DNA of 64,000 nt from positions 71,062,206 through 71,126,205 of the forward strand of contig CM024758.1 of the NCBI GenBank assembly GCA_014218235.1, read 5' to 3'. This DNA comes from Colocasia esculenta. Taxonomy: Eukaryota > Streptophyta > Magnoliopsida > Alismatales > Araceae. The notes beneath the pieces are model-generated. The model was not told the origin of the DNA. It was given only the letters and a program-made list of their open reading frames with translations, and ran no database searches. Positions 45,362 to 57,335 of the stretch are shown here, one piece after another (the first letter of the stretch is position 1; every line of letters starts with the position of its first letter). Position numbers and translations under genes: made by a program.

Positions 45362-45637
45362 TGTAAGGACCTCGAATTGTTTGCCATTTTGTTTCTATTT
45401 ATGTGAATTCATGGTTGTGTGTAACTTGTAAATGTATATATATATGGATATCAATATACAATATTAGCTAGTTGTACTTATGTATGCATGTGTATCTTAA
45501 TTGTAAATATTGTATATTTGCATGTGGTAGTAGTGTGTACAGCATAGTATTTATATTGCATGGATATACATATAGTGTAAGCATGATTTTCTGCATGTTA
45601 TAAGCTCAGGCCGAAGAGCAAATTGGCGTCAACATGG

Positions 45638-45715
45638 ATGGACGTCCATAAAGAGTAAACGTCCATGTCGATGGATGCCACACTAAAGTAGATGACCATC
45701 TATGTGGACGTCTAC
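45638..45715 (+). promoter_or_regulatory. C-box (GACGTC) cluster upstream of the E3 TATA box
   Basis: ATGGACGTCCAT (45638-45649) is a perfect 12-bp palindrome; AACGTCCATGTCGATGG follows at 45658, and GTGGACGTCTAC at 45704-45715. GACGTC is the core bound by plant bZIP factors (established knowledge). The cluster lies about 130-205 bp upstream of the TATA box and is kept in the 3' LTR (about 63810-63885) with a few substitutions. Confidence 0.6.
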
Positions 45716-45842
45716 TTCAGTGATTCTCTGTGCACAGCAGACCCCGAAATTTCGGGGGCAAGCAAGCTCACCGATTGGGGAGATGTCCCCAACGGCTCTC
45801 AGCCCTCCCATCAGACCCTGCATGAGATCCCATGCCTTTTCT

Positions 45843-45850
45843 TATAAAAA
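45843..45850 (+). promoter_or_regulatory. Putative TATA box of E3
   Basis: TATAAAAA is the best TATA match in this LTR and is placed downstream of the C-box cluster. Confidence 0.6.
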
Positions 45851-47992
45851 CAACTCACCTTGCATCTTGGGAGAGCTCTCTTAGTTCCTTGCAAAGGGAG
45901 AAGGAAACCCTAGCTGAACAGAAGAAGAACTGAACTTTGGGAGCTCAGATCCAGCGATTTGAAGCTGCTTCTGGCGAGGCATTGCAACTGGAAGATAGCT
46001 TGGGCATAGGGGAAGGCTTCCCCGACCTTGGATTGGAGGCTACATCATCATAGAACCCGGAGCAAGAGGAACTTGGAGGCTTCTTGGCACTGCCCAAAGA
46101 GAGCTTCAACAACCATTTAGACCCCTTTGGAGATTTTTTCTAAAGGCAAATAACCCATCCCTGTAGCCCATGTATGTGTCCAGTAGGTTTTAAAGATTTT
46201 ATGAGATTTTCCTCGTGTCCTGGATCCTCACATTCACCCATTCTTCAGAGCTCAGTCTGTGTTTTTGCACAGACAGGAGCTTGACGGCAAGAGCCCTTGC
46301 CGTCAAGATCCTAAGTTGGCGGCAGACGATGCTGCTGTTCAGCTCTAACGGCCAGACTTTGTCGTTAAGTTCTTCAGGATAGAACATGAAACTTTTCTGC
46401 CTTATATACCTAATTTCCGAAGTTTTGCGCATGAGGATATAGGGTAAATTCTACATGAAACGTAATGTAGTTAATAGAATGTGTTGTGAATGGTTGATGA
46501 ATTTCTGTAAATGATGCAAATTATTACATTTACTTGAAATGCATGTTAGATAAGGTCCTGAACATGTAGACCTTTGTTTACGTAGTCCATGTGAAATTTT
46601 GATTGTCCCGAAATTTTCAGGTGATGTATATGTATGTCAGTCCCTGTCCCGAAAATCCGAGAATTTTTTCATGACCATGCTAATTGTTGAAATTTCCGCA
46701 TTGAAAATAGAGGGCATGTGTAGGTTAGTCAAAATTTTCCAGTAATTATGTAATGTGCAATAAATTTGGATAAAATTTCTGTGATAACATTCATGTTAGA
46801 TACATGTCTAAAAACTGTTAAATATAATTATGTTGTGCTTCCATGATAATTGAATGAATTATGGCATGAGAATGAGTATTTTATTTTCTGAAAGTTACAT
46901 GTAATTCAGAAAAATGTGAAATTTGCAGGTGTGGTCAGAAACCTGCAAACAGTGTGTGGTTAAATTTTCATGAAATTTGGGTAACAGTAGGTTATGTTGT
47001 GAATTTCCATGTGAAATTGAATGGTTTATGCATGCTTAACGTAATTAGGGTTGATTAGGTGTTCCCAACCTGATTAGTGTAAATTTTGAAGTGTTTGAAC
47101 CCTGTCAACAGTAGTACCATGATTTAGGAAAACTGATCCATGTGTTAATGATAAACTATAAGTGATGTGTCATATTGTGTAATATGTGTGTGTTAAAAAC
47201 CGAAATGTGTGAATGTGCCGTGTGTGACACTGCTTCCATAGAGGGTTGTGGAACCGTACTGTGGAAAAGTCCCCATGGGAAGGTTCAATGTGTAAATCCT
47301 ATGGGCATTAGGATGAAATCCTGGAGGTGGAGAAGTACCACTGGTTAGGGTGGAGAGTTCTTCTCCCGGTCTACGCAGTCCAAGAGTCGTCACTATGTTG
47401 CCTAAGTGGCGTCTATGTGTTTGTGTTTTTGTATGTGAGGTGTCCTTCTAATGGTGGTTTGGACTATGTGTCACGGCATCTAATGTGAAATGTGAATGTG
47501 AATATGTGTAAATTGTGTAGTGTGAACATGTATATGTGTAATGTGTAAAAGTGAACCATGTGAATGTGTAACATGTAACCATGTGATATAATTATGTTAG
47601 AGTGTCAATTGTAATTCATGTTATGAAATTATTAAGTTCATGTCAAACAACTTTCATATGTTTATAATGATGCCCTACATGTACAAGAATATGTACAATC
47701 CATATTAGGAGTATTTCTTTTATATGTGTGTGAGATTCCATGCTTAGAAGACTACCTTGTTAGCCTAAATGTAAAATTTTAGCTCTCATGTGAAGGGATG
47801 AGTAGAAAGCATGTGATAGGTATTTTTTTGAGATGGCATGAATCATGTATCATGTGTTGTGAAGTCATAGAAATACCATGACAGGTTGTTTTTATCTTTT
47901 GTCTCAACCATGCTATATGTTGGACTAAATGAATTTGAAAGTAGAACTTTCTTGTGATATATGCATATGTGACGTGTATGGAGTTTACTGGC

Positions 47993-48029
47993 TGAGTCTA
48001 TTAGACTCATTCCTTGCTTCGGCATACAG
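47993..48029 (+). promoter_or_regulatory. Conserved LTR stem-loop plus CAG|GT (E3)
   Basis: TGAGTCT (47993-47999) and AGACTCA (48003-48009) form a perfect 7-bp stem with an ATT loop. CATACAG|GTTTAG follows at 48029, about 388 bp before the LTR end once E2 is removed. Confidence 0.75.
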
Positions 48030-49479
48030 GTTTAGTAGGTGACCCCACTTCCTTCGAGGAGATCGTGGAGAGCGACTCCGAGCGAGGAGAGTAGCTTGGA
48101 GGAGTCACCGTTGTGACATTTTGCTTTCATAGTATGTATTGAGGCATTGTAATTGAAACATTATGAAATTGTGGACAAGCTTTGTATTTTGGAATAATTT
48201 TTATTATGTGGACTTTAGCTCTTTATTCACTATCAATCATGTATGGTTAAATGTGGATGATGAAATGAAGACAGTAGTTATTTTTCTTCCGCTACTCTAT
48301 ATTATATTTTTGTTCATCTCGATCGTACGATAGTGTTCGTAAATGTCCCACTGTGATGATGTAACACCCCGGAAATTTAGCAATTTAATTTTTAGAAATA
48401 TAGAGGGATAAAAATAAATAATCGTATTGGAGACTTCCAAACCATGTAATTATGAACCATCAACAAGAATGGGCCTATAGAACACATTTGGCCCAAGGAT
48501 ATGAATGAACTGGACAGGGAATTACCCAAAATTTGTGTAGGTAATTATACCATAATTAGAAAGGGCAATTTAGAGTTAAAAGATGGTTGATTAGTCATGT
48601 AAGGTAAGCCAAAACCGAACTCAATCCCCATTGGTGGTTTCCTAAACCTTTGCTACCTCTTTTGGGTAAGAGAATCCCAGATTACCTGGAAACTAGGAAA
48701 CAGAGCTCGTAGCCCCTTTCCTAGTATCGTTAGGACTCTTAACAACATCCTAAAACTATAAGAACTCGTCCTGAAACTCTTGGGGAAGGTTTAACAATGA
48801 AGTTTGGGTCGTTTGGAGGAAAGCAAGAACTTCTGAGGAGCAGGAGAAAGGCTAGGAGTCCGTAGCTTCATCCCCTGCATCTTTTGTTGCATCCAGAACA
48901 TCAACGGGTTTTAGATCTTCCTAAGGGTAGGTGTTCTCAGGCCAAGATTAAAGAAAAACAATGCCAACATGTAGTTTCTTGAGTCTAGGATCATTTGCAC
49001 TTGATTTGCCCAATTTTCATGGAGTATTCATCGTATATTGGTGATTTTCCCGAAGTCTTGCACAGTTAGGGCTTTTCTCATTCTCATATTGTGCACACGA
49101 TTCAAGACCGAATTTGACTAAACTTTCTTTATGAAAGTTCTTCCAATTGAAGTCAAGATCATCTTCTATGTTGGATGTGTTGTCCAAAATCCTTAGTTAG
49201 AGAGTTAGGAGCATGATGAGGGAGTCTCTACATGATACTGTGATTTCGGGCTACTATTGACTTTTTGTTCTTCATATGTTTTCTCGGGATTCGGGACAGA
49301 ATTAGATCAAACCATCAACATCAAAGTTCTTCTACTAGTTGTCCTCTTCATCTTTTGTGTTGAATGCTTTGTCCAAATGTCATTCTTTAGAGAGTTATAA
49401 GAGTTAGAAATGAATCTTTGCATGAGACATTTTTTACGGGTTACACCTGACCATGTGTGTTTGTTCTGAAGGGCCACTA

Positions 49480-49872
49480 GTGTCGACACTGCCTGTGCTA
49501 GTGTCGACCTGCTGTCCCAAAACAGCCCAGAAAGTGTTCTGGGAAGCCCTCTAGTGTCGACACCACCCCATCTAGTGTCGACACCTCCCCCATTTGACCC
49601 AGAAAGCTTCTGGGAGCTAATCTAGTGTCGACACTACCTAACCTACTGTCGACACACTGTCCCATATTGGCCAGAAGGTTTTCTGGAAGCTGTCTCTATT
49701 GTCGACTCTACTGAACTAGTGTCGACACTACTTGACCTTTTTGCCTTGTATTTGATGCACTGTTCGACACTACCTGAACTAGTGTCGACACTACCTGACC
49801 AGTTTTACCTGATTTTGTCTTGTGTTTGGAGCATGGTGTCGACACAACTTGATCTAGTGTCGACACCACCTT
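49480..49872 (+). repeat. Array of twelve AGTGTCGACACT-like palindromes (E2 5' LTR)
   Basis: The word CTAGTGTCGACACTACCTGA and variants occur near 49481, 49500, 49553, 49575, 49624, 49646, 49699, 49718, 49762, 49781, 49832 and 49857. The inner 12 bases form a perfect palindrome around TCGA. Spacing is irregular (about 19-60 bp), so this is a dispersed cluster, not a strict tandem repeat. Confidence 0.9.
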
Positions 49873-50930
49873 ACAAGAAATTTGCATAATTTTGGTCTAA
49901 TCATCTCATGATTCTACTAGCTGTGCATGATGTCATATAGTATGCATGGACCTTAAATAAATCAATCCATTGAAGAAAATGGTAATGATATGAATATGAT
50001 TCGAATGTGTAATTTTGATTATCCTTATGTTCATTGGATTATCTTGTGATCTTGCTTATTGTCAATTGATAAGATAAGGATATGATATGAATGTGGGAAT
50101 AAATACATGTTAGTATGGACATGTTAGTGGCGTTAATGTCATGATTTCATATGAGTTCCAATAGTTACATGTTTTCTGGTGTTCATTATTATTATTTACA
50201 TACGCATACATGCTAGGAAAGATCCGTGATTCATCACTTACACTTTTGCACGAATAGGCACACTTCTTGGGAAATTGAACCACATGTTCTACATACGATC
50301 CGTCTTTTGAAACACCCTCATGTCAAGACATTAAAGAATTATGAAACATAAGATACGTCGTTATCCTGCCTTGTTCTTTTGAGCTGTTTGTCATTCTTGA
50401 CTCTATGAATGATCATGTTTCTTTTACTATGAGCTTTTCATTGAAACTCTGTAGCCATAATATGAACTGTTTGTTCGGCACAACGTGGGACTCCGTCCAA
50501 AACTTGATCCAATGCCTGTGCAATAGGGGCCCTGTCCGGTCCTGGGGAGGAGCGCCCCAACGTACTTGTTAACCGAGGGAGTATGGACTCTTGGTGCTTG
50601 GCATAGCACACCTGACATGCAAGATTTGTGAATATGTGCCTCCTGTTTGACTTGATAAGTTTGACTTGACATGATATGATACGTTTGTTCTTGTGAACAC
50701 ATAAACTCTGCTTGAATATGGCCAATCTCTTCTGACATGATTCTATTCTTGAAATACCTGTTCATTGTATATGCAATTCGACATTTTGATCTGATACGAT
50801 ATCCGTTCTATTCTGTTATTCAATCTTTTAGTATTGCATACATTGTCATCATATTCATATGCATATCTACCTACTTAAAATGTTAATCATGTATACTAGT
50901 GCCCTCACGTTATTGAGATGTAAATCCTAC

Positions 50931-50970
50931 TGAGCTAATTCGCTCACCCCTATCATCCTGCCCTTTTCAG
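50931..50970 (+). promoter_or_regulatory. Conserved LTR stem-loop plus CAG|GT (E2 5' LTR)
   Basis: TGAGC (50931-50935) and GCTCA (50942-50946) form a perfect 5-bp stem with a 6-base loop; CCCTTTTCAG|GTAGTG ends at 50970, 336 bp before the LTR end. Confidence 0.75.
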
Positions 50971-51308
50971 GTAGTGATGAAGAACCGGTGGAGTTGGATG
51001 GCACTGGACAAGAGTGACGAGCACCCGTCCTAGAATAGATGACAGTTTAGAAATAGAATTGAGTAGTCTATGTAATAGTGAAACTTTTCTGGAAGTTATT
51101 TGAATAATGGACCCTTTGGTTAATTCTTTCTTGTAAGGTTGTATCTAGTTGAATGAAATGAAATAACGAGTAACTTTGAGGATGTTATTATGATTGAAAA
51201 GTGTATTATATTCAATTGTGACTCTGCGCTATTCAACTGTGATACGTTTGTTTGTATCGTTCACGTCCCCCGATATTTATTCCGCTGCTAATATCGGGGC
51301 GTGACAGT

Positions 51309-51320
51309 TGGTATCAAAGC
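51309..51320 (+). other. Primer-binding site of E2
   Basis: TGGTATCAAAGC, one base different from the initiator-Met type TGGTATCAGAGC, lies two bases after the LTR. Confidence 0.92.
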
Positions 51321-51489
51321 ATTAAACTTTAGGGTCCAAGGGATAAGAACATAGAATGAAACTTGATTATACGAGTCAAATCTGTCGTACCTAATGTGAG
51401 CTTGGGTAGAGCCATGGGAATAGAAGTCACATGTGATATATTTAGATGACTAAATCACATTATTATCTTGAAGGTACTTATTACCTCAA

Positions 51490-52383
51490 TGGCCGCTGAA
51501 CGTGCCCAGGCTAGGGACATGCAACGAACTATACAGAACTTGACTCAGGCTATCTTACAAGCCACCCAAGGTGGAGGTAACCGCAGAGCCGGTGAGCTCC
51601 ATCAGAATTTCCGGAACATGGATCCGCTTAGGTTTGAGGGGAGTACTAGCCCAGACGTAGCTGAAACTGGGTTAAGGAGATTGAAAGGATATTCAGGGTC
51701 ATGCAATGCACAGACCAAAACAAAGTACTACTGGCGACTTTCCAATTGGAAAAGGATGCCAGAGCATGGTGGGAGTCAGTAGAAGCAACCCTAAATGGAC
51801 ACAACCAACATGGGCTCAGTTCATTGAGCATTTCAACGCCAAGTACTTTTCTGAGAGGGTCCAAGAACGGAAAGCAGTCGAATTTGTGGCTTTGAAGCAG
51901 AGAGGACTCGATGTGGCTAAATATGAGGCCCAATTCTCTCGGCTGTCCCGATACGCTGTTCACTTAATTGGGACAGAAAGGATGAAGGCGAAACTCTTTC
52001 TGAATGGCTTGAGGCCCCAGTTCATCACCCAACTGGCGCCAATGGACATTCAAACTTATGCCGAAATGGGTAAGAAGGCTCAGCTATTAGAAGATGCCAT
52101 GGAGACTGCCGAAAGGATCAAGGGAAAATCCGGGAAACGAGAACAAGTGTCTTCTGCTGGGAAGTATCAACCGACTATTGGGAAGAAAAGGCTCAGTGGT
52201 TGGGTAAATGAACCAGCGGATAAAAAGCCGAAGGAGTTAGGTAAGCAAGTAATGGTGATAACGGGAGAAAGGTGTAACATTGTGACAGGGCTGGTCATCG
52301 GACTGAAGAATGCTGGAGAGCGCAAGGGAGATGCCTTCGCTGTGGAAGTCGTGACCATAGGATTTCGGACTGCCCAATGCTGA
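51490..52383 (+). pseudogene. gag: E2 gag
   Basis: The likely start is the ATG at 51490 (MAAERAQARDMQ); another ATG lies at 51468. FRNMDPLRFEGSTSPD corresponds to the PPxFxG entry of the Gag domain. A frameshift near 51665 and another near 51780 move the ARAWWESVEA and FSERVQERKAVEFVALKQRG segments into other frames. Two CX2CX4HX4C zinc knuckles are encoded near 52270-52380, one base out of frame from the long upstream block. Product: capsid/nucleocapsid protein. Confidence 0.92.
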
Positions 52384-52610
52384 AAGAACAAGCCCCTCAG
52401 GACAAACGTCCGAATGGACAGAAGAGGCAAGGCCGACTGCAAGCTGTCCAGGAACCAGAAACTGCTGAAGAAGGAGGTATCGTGGAAGGTACACTACTAT
52501 TCTTTCCGACCCCATATGTTCTCTTTGATACGGGAGCTACGCATTCCTTCATATCTCAAACATTTGTTGATACCCTACCTGTTAAACCATCCCAATGGAA
52601 TCCAGAATAG
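52377..52610 (+). pseudogene. pol: E2 aspartic protease, N-terminal half
   Basis: VLFDTGATHSFISQTFVDTLPVKP is a textbook retropepsin motif, with DTG encoded at 52527-52535. A frameshift near 52595 leads into the next block. Confidence 0.93.
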
Positions 52611-53660
52611 TTGTGTCAACCCCGATTGGTCCTGGCACCAATCTTACAAACCATATACCATCCAGTGAGGTGTTGATTGAAACCCAAAACCTACCAGCAA
52701 ATTTAATATGTATGGACATGGCGGGGTATGATGTGATACTGGGAGCAGACTCGATGTCTGAACATGGGGCTAGTATCAATTGTAGGAGAAGTCAGGTAAC
52801 TTTTAGCCAGTACCCAAAACTAGTGTTCACCGGGGATAGAAACCACAGGAGATTGTCAATTATCTCTGCATTACAAGCCAAAAGGATGATGAGGAAAGGT
52901 TGTATGGCCTTTCTTGCTGTTGTTGTCATCGCAAAGAAGGAAGTCAAAGTAGAGGACATCCATGTTGTCAGCGAATACGCTGATGTTTTTCCCGAAGACT
53001 TGCCAGGAATTCCTCCTAGCGAGAGGTCGATTTCACCATCGACTTGGTCCCTGGAGCTGCACCAGTATCTAGGGCACCATATAGAATGTCCCCCGCAGAA
53101 CTGAAAGAATTAAAGTGCAACTGATGGAACTGTTAGAGAAGGGTTTCATCCAACCAAGCACATCGCCATGGGGTGCACCTGTCCTCTTTGTCAAGAAGAA
53201 AGATGGGTCGATGAGGCTATGCATAGATTACAGACAACTGAATCAGTTAACCATCAAGAACAAATACCCTCTGCCGAGAATTGATGAGTTGTTTGATCAA
53301 TTATCTAGAGCTAGATACTTCTCTAAAATAGATCTCCGATCCGGTTATCATCAATTGAGGATCAAAGGAGAAGACATTCATAAGACTGCCTTCTGAAGCA
53401 GGTATGGACATTATGAATTTATTTGTTGTTATGCCTTTTGGACTAACAAATGCCCCTGCAGTTTTCATGCAGTTGATGAATAGCATTTATCGCCCATATC
53501 TTGATAAGTTTGTGGTAGTATTCATCGATGATATATTGATTATTCCAAAACAAAGGAAGAGCATGAGGAGCATTTGAGGATTGCATTTCAGATTTTGAGG
53601 GAGAACAAACTATGCCAAGTTAAGTAAATGTGAATTCTGGCTTGAGGAGGTATCCTTTCT
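52595..53660 (+). pseudogene. pol: E2 protease C-terminus and reverse transcriptase
   Basis: AGYDVILGADSM completes the protease; YADVFPEDLPGIPPS opens RT. SPWGAPVLFVKKKDGSMRLCIDYRQLNQLTIKN and KIDLRSGYHQLRIK follow, then a TGA stop at 53394-53396 where the family has an Arg codon, then MPFGLTNAPAVFMQLMN and the catalytic FIDD at 53521-53532. Frameshifts near 53040, 53420 and 53540 break the product. Confidence 0.94.
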
Positions 53661-53667
53661 AGGGCAT

Positions 53668-54240
53668 GTGGTAACCAAAGATGGTATCGCTGTTGATCCA
53701 TCAAAGGTTGAGGCTGTGTTGAAATGGGAAAGATCGACAAGCGTCACAGAGATCCGGAGTTTTCTGGGATTAGCTGGGTATTATCGAAGGTTTATTAAGG
53801 ATTTCTCAAAGATTGTAGTGACAATGACCAAGCTGACCCGAAGGAAAATCCGTACGTGTGGACCAATGAATGTGAGGAAAGTTTCAACAACTTGAAGAAG
53901 TGTCTGACTACTGCTCCTGTCCTCGCCTTACCCACTGAAGAGGGAGGATTTGAAATTTATTCTGATGCTTCTGGTACTGGACTGGGATGTGTCTTAATGC
54001 AACAAGGAAGGTAATAGCTTATGCTTCCAGACAGTTGAAGGTCCACGAAGTGAACTATCCAGTTCATGACCTGGAATTAGCAGCTGTAGTATTCACCATA
54101 AGAGTTTGAAATACTTGTTCTCACAGAAGGAGCTGAACATGAGACAAAGAAGATGGTTAGAGTACCTTAAGGACTTTGACTTTTTCATCAATATCACCCT
54201 GGGAAAGCCAATGTAGTGGCAGACGCTCTAAGTAGACAAC
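53668..54240 (+). pseudogene. pol: E2 RT connection and RNase H
   Basis: EIRSFLGLAGYYRRFIKDFSKI links RT to RNase H. Then FEIYSDASGTGLGCVLMQQG with the first catalytic Asp, YPVHDLELAAVVF with the Glu, and a damaged third motif; ADALSRQ at 54216 closes the domain. Several shifts are present between 53890 and 54190. Confidence 0.92.
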
Positions 54241-55590
54241 CAGGAACTGTGCTAGCTAGTTTGATGTTGGGCGAATGGAAGTTACTGGAGCAATTTGCAA
54301 GTCTGATCATAGACGTGGGACAGAAGGAAAAGCAAATAATGATTTCAAACCTCCAGATACAATCCGACCTACTGACTGAAATCAAGGAGAAACAAGAAGA
54401 GGATCCATTCTTAGTTCAGATCAAGGAGAAGCTAGAACAAAGACCTGACTTTACTATATCAGCAGAAGGAAGATTATTATTCCGAGGTAGAACATGTGTC
54501 CCTAATCATGGAGAACTCAAGAAGAGGTTACTAAATGAAGCTCATCAGTCCAAGTACACGATTCACCCTGGATCAACAAAGATGTACCAAGACTTGAAGA
54601 GGTCGTATTGGTGGCCGAACATGAAGAGGGATGTGGCCATCATGTGGCATACTGTTTAACATATATGAAAGTCAAGGCCGAGCATTTTCATACGGCTGGT
54701 GGACTGCTACCACTGGAAATCCCAGAATGGAAGTGGGATAGCATCAGTATGGACTTTATCATGGGATTGCCCAAGACTAGAAGTGGTATGGATGCAATTT
54801 GGGTAATTGTGGATCGATTGACTAAGTTGGCTCACTTCTTGCCGATTAAGAGTACATGGTCAGTGGATGTGTTGGCTGCTCTATATGTTAAGGAAGTAGT
54901 TAGACTACATGGGGTTCCATCTAGCATAATATTAGATCGGGACCCTAGATTTACTTCACACTTCTGGAAGGGTTTGCAAGCAGCAATGGGTACTAAACTA
55001 AACTTTAGTACTGCCTTCCATCCTCAGACTGATGGACAAACTGAAAGGACCAATCAAATTATGGAGGATATGCTTCGTGCTCTGGTGCTAGATTTCAGAG
55101 GGCGATGGGATGATCAGTTATACCTGATGGAGTTCGCATATAACAACAGTTATCAGGCCAGTATCAAGATGGCTCCATTTGAAGCCTTATATGGCAGGAG
55201 TTGCAGATCACCCCTTTGTTGGGAAGAGGTTGGGGAGAACCAATGGGTTGGACCCGACTTATAGAGGCAACTGTCAAGAAGGTTCAGATTGTCCGAGAAC
55301 GTCTGAAGATAGCACAATCCAGACAGAAGAGTTATGCAGACAAGAGAAGGAGAGAACTGGAATTTCAGGTTGGCGAACATGTGTTCTTGAAGGTCTCACC
55401 ATCAAGGGGAATACAAAGATTTGGGATCAAAGGAAAACTAAGTCCCAGATTCATAGGGCTTTTGAAATTCTGGAAAGAATTGGTCAGGTGGCGTATAGAC
55501 TTGCATTACCGCCGCAACTGGCAAACGTGCATAATGTGTTCCACATATCCATGCTGCGGAGGTACCTATTCAATGCCGACCATGTAATTG
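54216..55590 (+). pseudogene. pol: E2 integrase
   Basis: The HHCC zinc domain (HQSKYTIHPGSTKMYQDLKR, YWWPNMKRD, CLTYMKVKAEH with one Cys replaced by Tyr) precedes a well preserved core in 54608-55264: SMDFIMGLP (first Asp), LDRDPRFTSHFW (second Asp) and HPQTDGQTERTNQ (Glu present), then FAYNNSYQASIKMAPFEALYG. The C-terminal block RQKSYADKRRRELEFQVGEHVFLKVSP is one frame over. Confidence 0.95.
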
Positions 55591-55830
55591 ACCACGAGGA
55601 CTTGGAGATTCGGGAGGACCTGACTTATGAAGAGAAGCCGATCAAACTGTTGGATCGGAAGATTTTCAGCAATCAGGAATCGTACCATACCCATGGTGAA
55701 GGTTCAATGGAGTCGAGACGGAGTTACTAATGCTACCTGGGAAATAGAGGAGAGAATGATGAAAAATCACCGGAGCTATTCTCAGGTACGAACTACACCA
55801 TTACGTAAATTTGGGGACCAAATTTCTTAA
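55560..55830 (+). pseudogene. pol: E2 integrase tail and chromodomain
   Basis: RYLFNADHVIDHEDLEIREDL is the linker; LLDRK, VKVQWSRDGVTNATWEIEERMM and the SYSQV end are the chromodomain pattern (aromatic W, ATWE motif). A frameshift lies near 55690. The frame runs to a stop at 55828-55830 immediately before the polypurine tract. Confidence 0.88.
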
Positions 55831-55841
55831 GTGGGGGAGGA
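55829..55841 (+). other. Polypurine tract of E2
   Basis: AAGTGGGGGAGGA abuts the 3' LTR start TGTAACACC. Confidence 0.95.
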
Positions 55842-56949
55842 TGTAACACCCCGGAAATTTAGCAATTTAAATTTTCAGAATATATAGGGATAAAAATAAA
55901 TAATCGTATTGGCGACATCCAACACCATGTAATTATGAACCATCAACAAGAATGGGCCTATAGAACACATTTGGCCCAAGGATATGAATGAATTGGACAG
56001 GGAATTACCCAGAAATTCGTGTAGGTAATTATACCATAATTAGAAAGGGCAATTTAGAGTTAAAAGATAGTTGATTAGTCATGTAAGGTAAGCCAAAACT
56101 GAACTCAATCCCAATTGGTGGTTTCCTAAACCTTTGCTACCTCTTTTGGGTAAGAGAATCCCAAATTTCCTGGAACTAGGAAACAGAGCTCGTAGCCCCT
56201 TTCCTAGTATCGTTAGGACTCTTAACAACATCCTAAAATTATAAGAACTCGTCCCTAAACTCTTGGGGAAGGTTTAACAATGAAGTTTGGGTCGTTGGAG
56301 GCAAGCAAGAACTTCTGAGGAGCAGAAGAAAGGCTGGGAGTCCGTAGCTTCATCCCCTGCATCTTCTGTTGCGTCCAGAACATCAACGAGTTTTAGATCT
56401 TCCTAAAGGTAGGTGTTCTCGGGCCAAGATTAAAGAAAAACAATGCCAACATGTAGTTTCTTGAGTCTAGGATCATTTCACTTGATTTGCCCAATTTTCA
56501 TGGAGTATTCATCGTGTATTGGTGATTTTCCCGAAGTCTTGCACAGTTAGGGCTTTTCTCGTTCGTCATATTGTGCACACATTCAAGACCAAATTTGACT
56601 AATCTTATTCATGAAAGTTCTTCCAATTGAAGTCAAGATCATCTTCTATGTTGGACATTTTGTCCAAAAATCCTTAGTTAGAGAGTTAAGAGTATGATAA
56701 GAGAGTCTCTGCATGATACTGCGATTTCGGGCTACTATTGACTATTTGTTCTTGATATGTTTTCTCGGGATTCGAGACCGAATTAGATCAAACCCTCAAC
56801 ATCAAAGTTCCTTACTAGTTTTTCTATTCATATTTTTGTTGAACATTTTGTCCAAATATCATTCGTTAGAGAGTTATAAGAGTTAGAAGTGAATCTCTGC
56901 ATGAGACATGTTTTTTGGGTTACACCTGACCATGTGTTTTGTTCTGGAA

Positions 56950-57335
56950 GGGCCACTAGTGTCGACACTGCCTGTGCTAGTGTCGACCTGCTGTCCCAAA
57001 ACAGCCCAGAAAGTGTTCTGGGAAGCCCTCTATGTCCAACACCACCCCATCTAGTGTCGACACACTCCCCCAGTTTGACCCAGAAAGCTTCTGGGAGCTG
57101 ATCTAGTGTCGACACTACCTAACCTACTGTCGACACACTGTCCCATATTGGCCAGAAGGTTTTCTGGAAGCTGTCTCTAGTGTCGACACTACTTGAACTA
57201 GTGTCGACACTACTTGACCTTTTTGCCTTGTATTTGATGCACTGTGTCGACACTACCTGACCAGTTTTGCCTGATTTTATCTTGTGTTGGAGCATGGTGT
57301 CGACACCACTTGATCTAGTGTCGACACCACCTTAC
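56950..57335 (+). repeat. GTCGAC palindrome array (E2 3' LTR)
   Basis: Eleven or so copies corresponding to 49480-49872; one has decayed to TATGTCCAAC at about 57032 and one unit (near 49762) is lost. Confidence 0.88.

Larger units (their letters stand above)
45362..48359 (+). repeat. 5' LTR of E3, first part
   Basis: It begins TGTAAGGACCTCG and continues to the E2 insertion; its last 58 bases lie at 58781-58838. It holds a cluster of GACGTC/ACGT palindromes (45638-45715), a TATAAAAA at 45843, a GC-rich block at 47190-47400 shared with other LTRs and the stem-loop at 47993-48029. Confidence 0.93.
48360..51306 (+). repeat. 5' LTR of E2
   Basis: TGTAACACC...GTGACA, highly similar to the 3' copy. 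It carries twelve copies of a GTCGAC-centred palindrome at 49480-49872, a TATAAG at about 48757, a GC-rich block at 50520-50560 and the stem-loop at 50931-50970. Confidence 0.97.
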
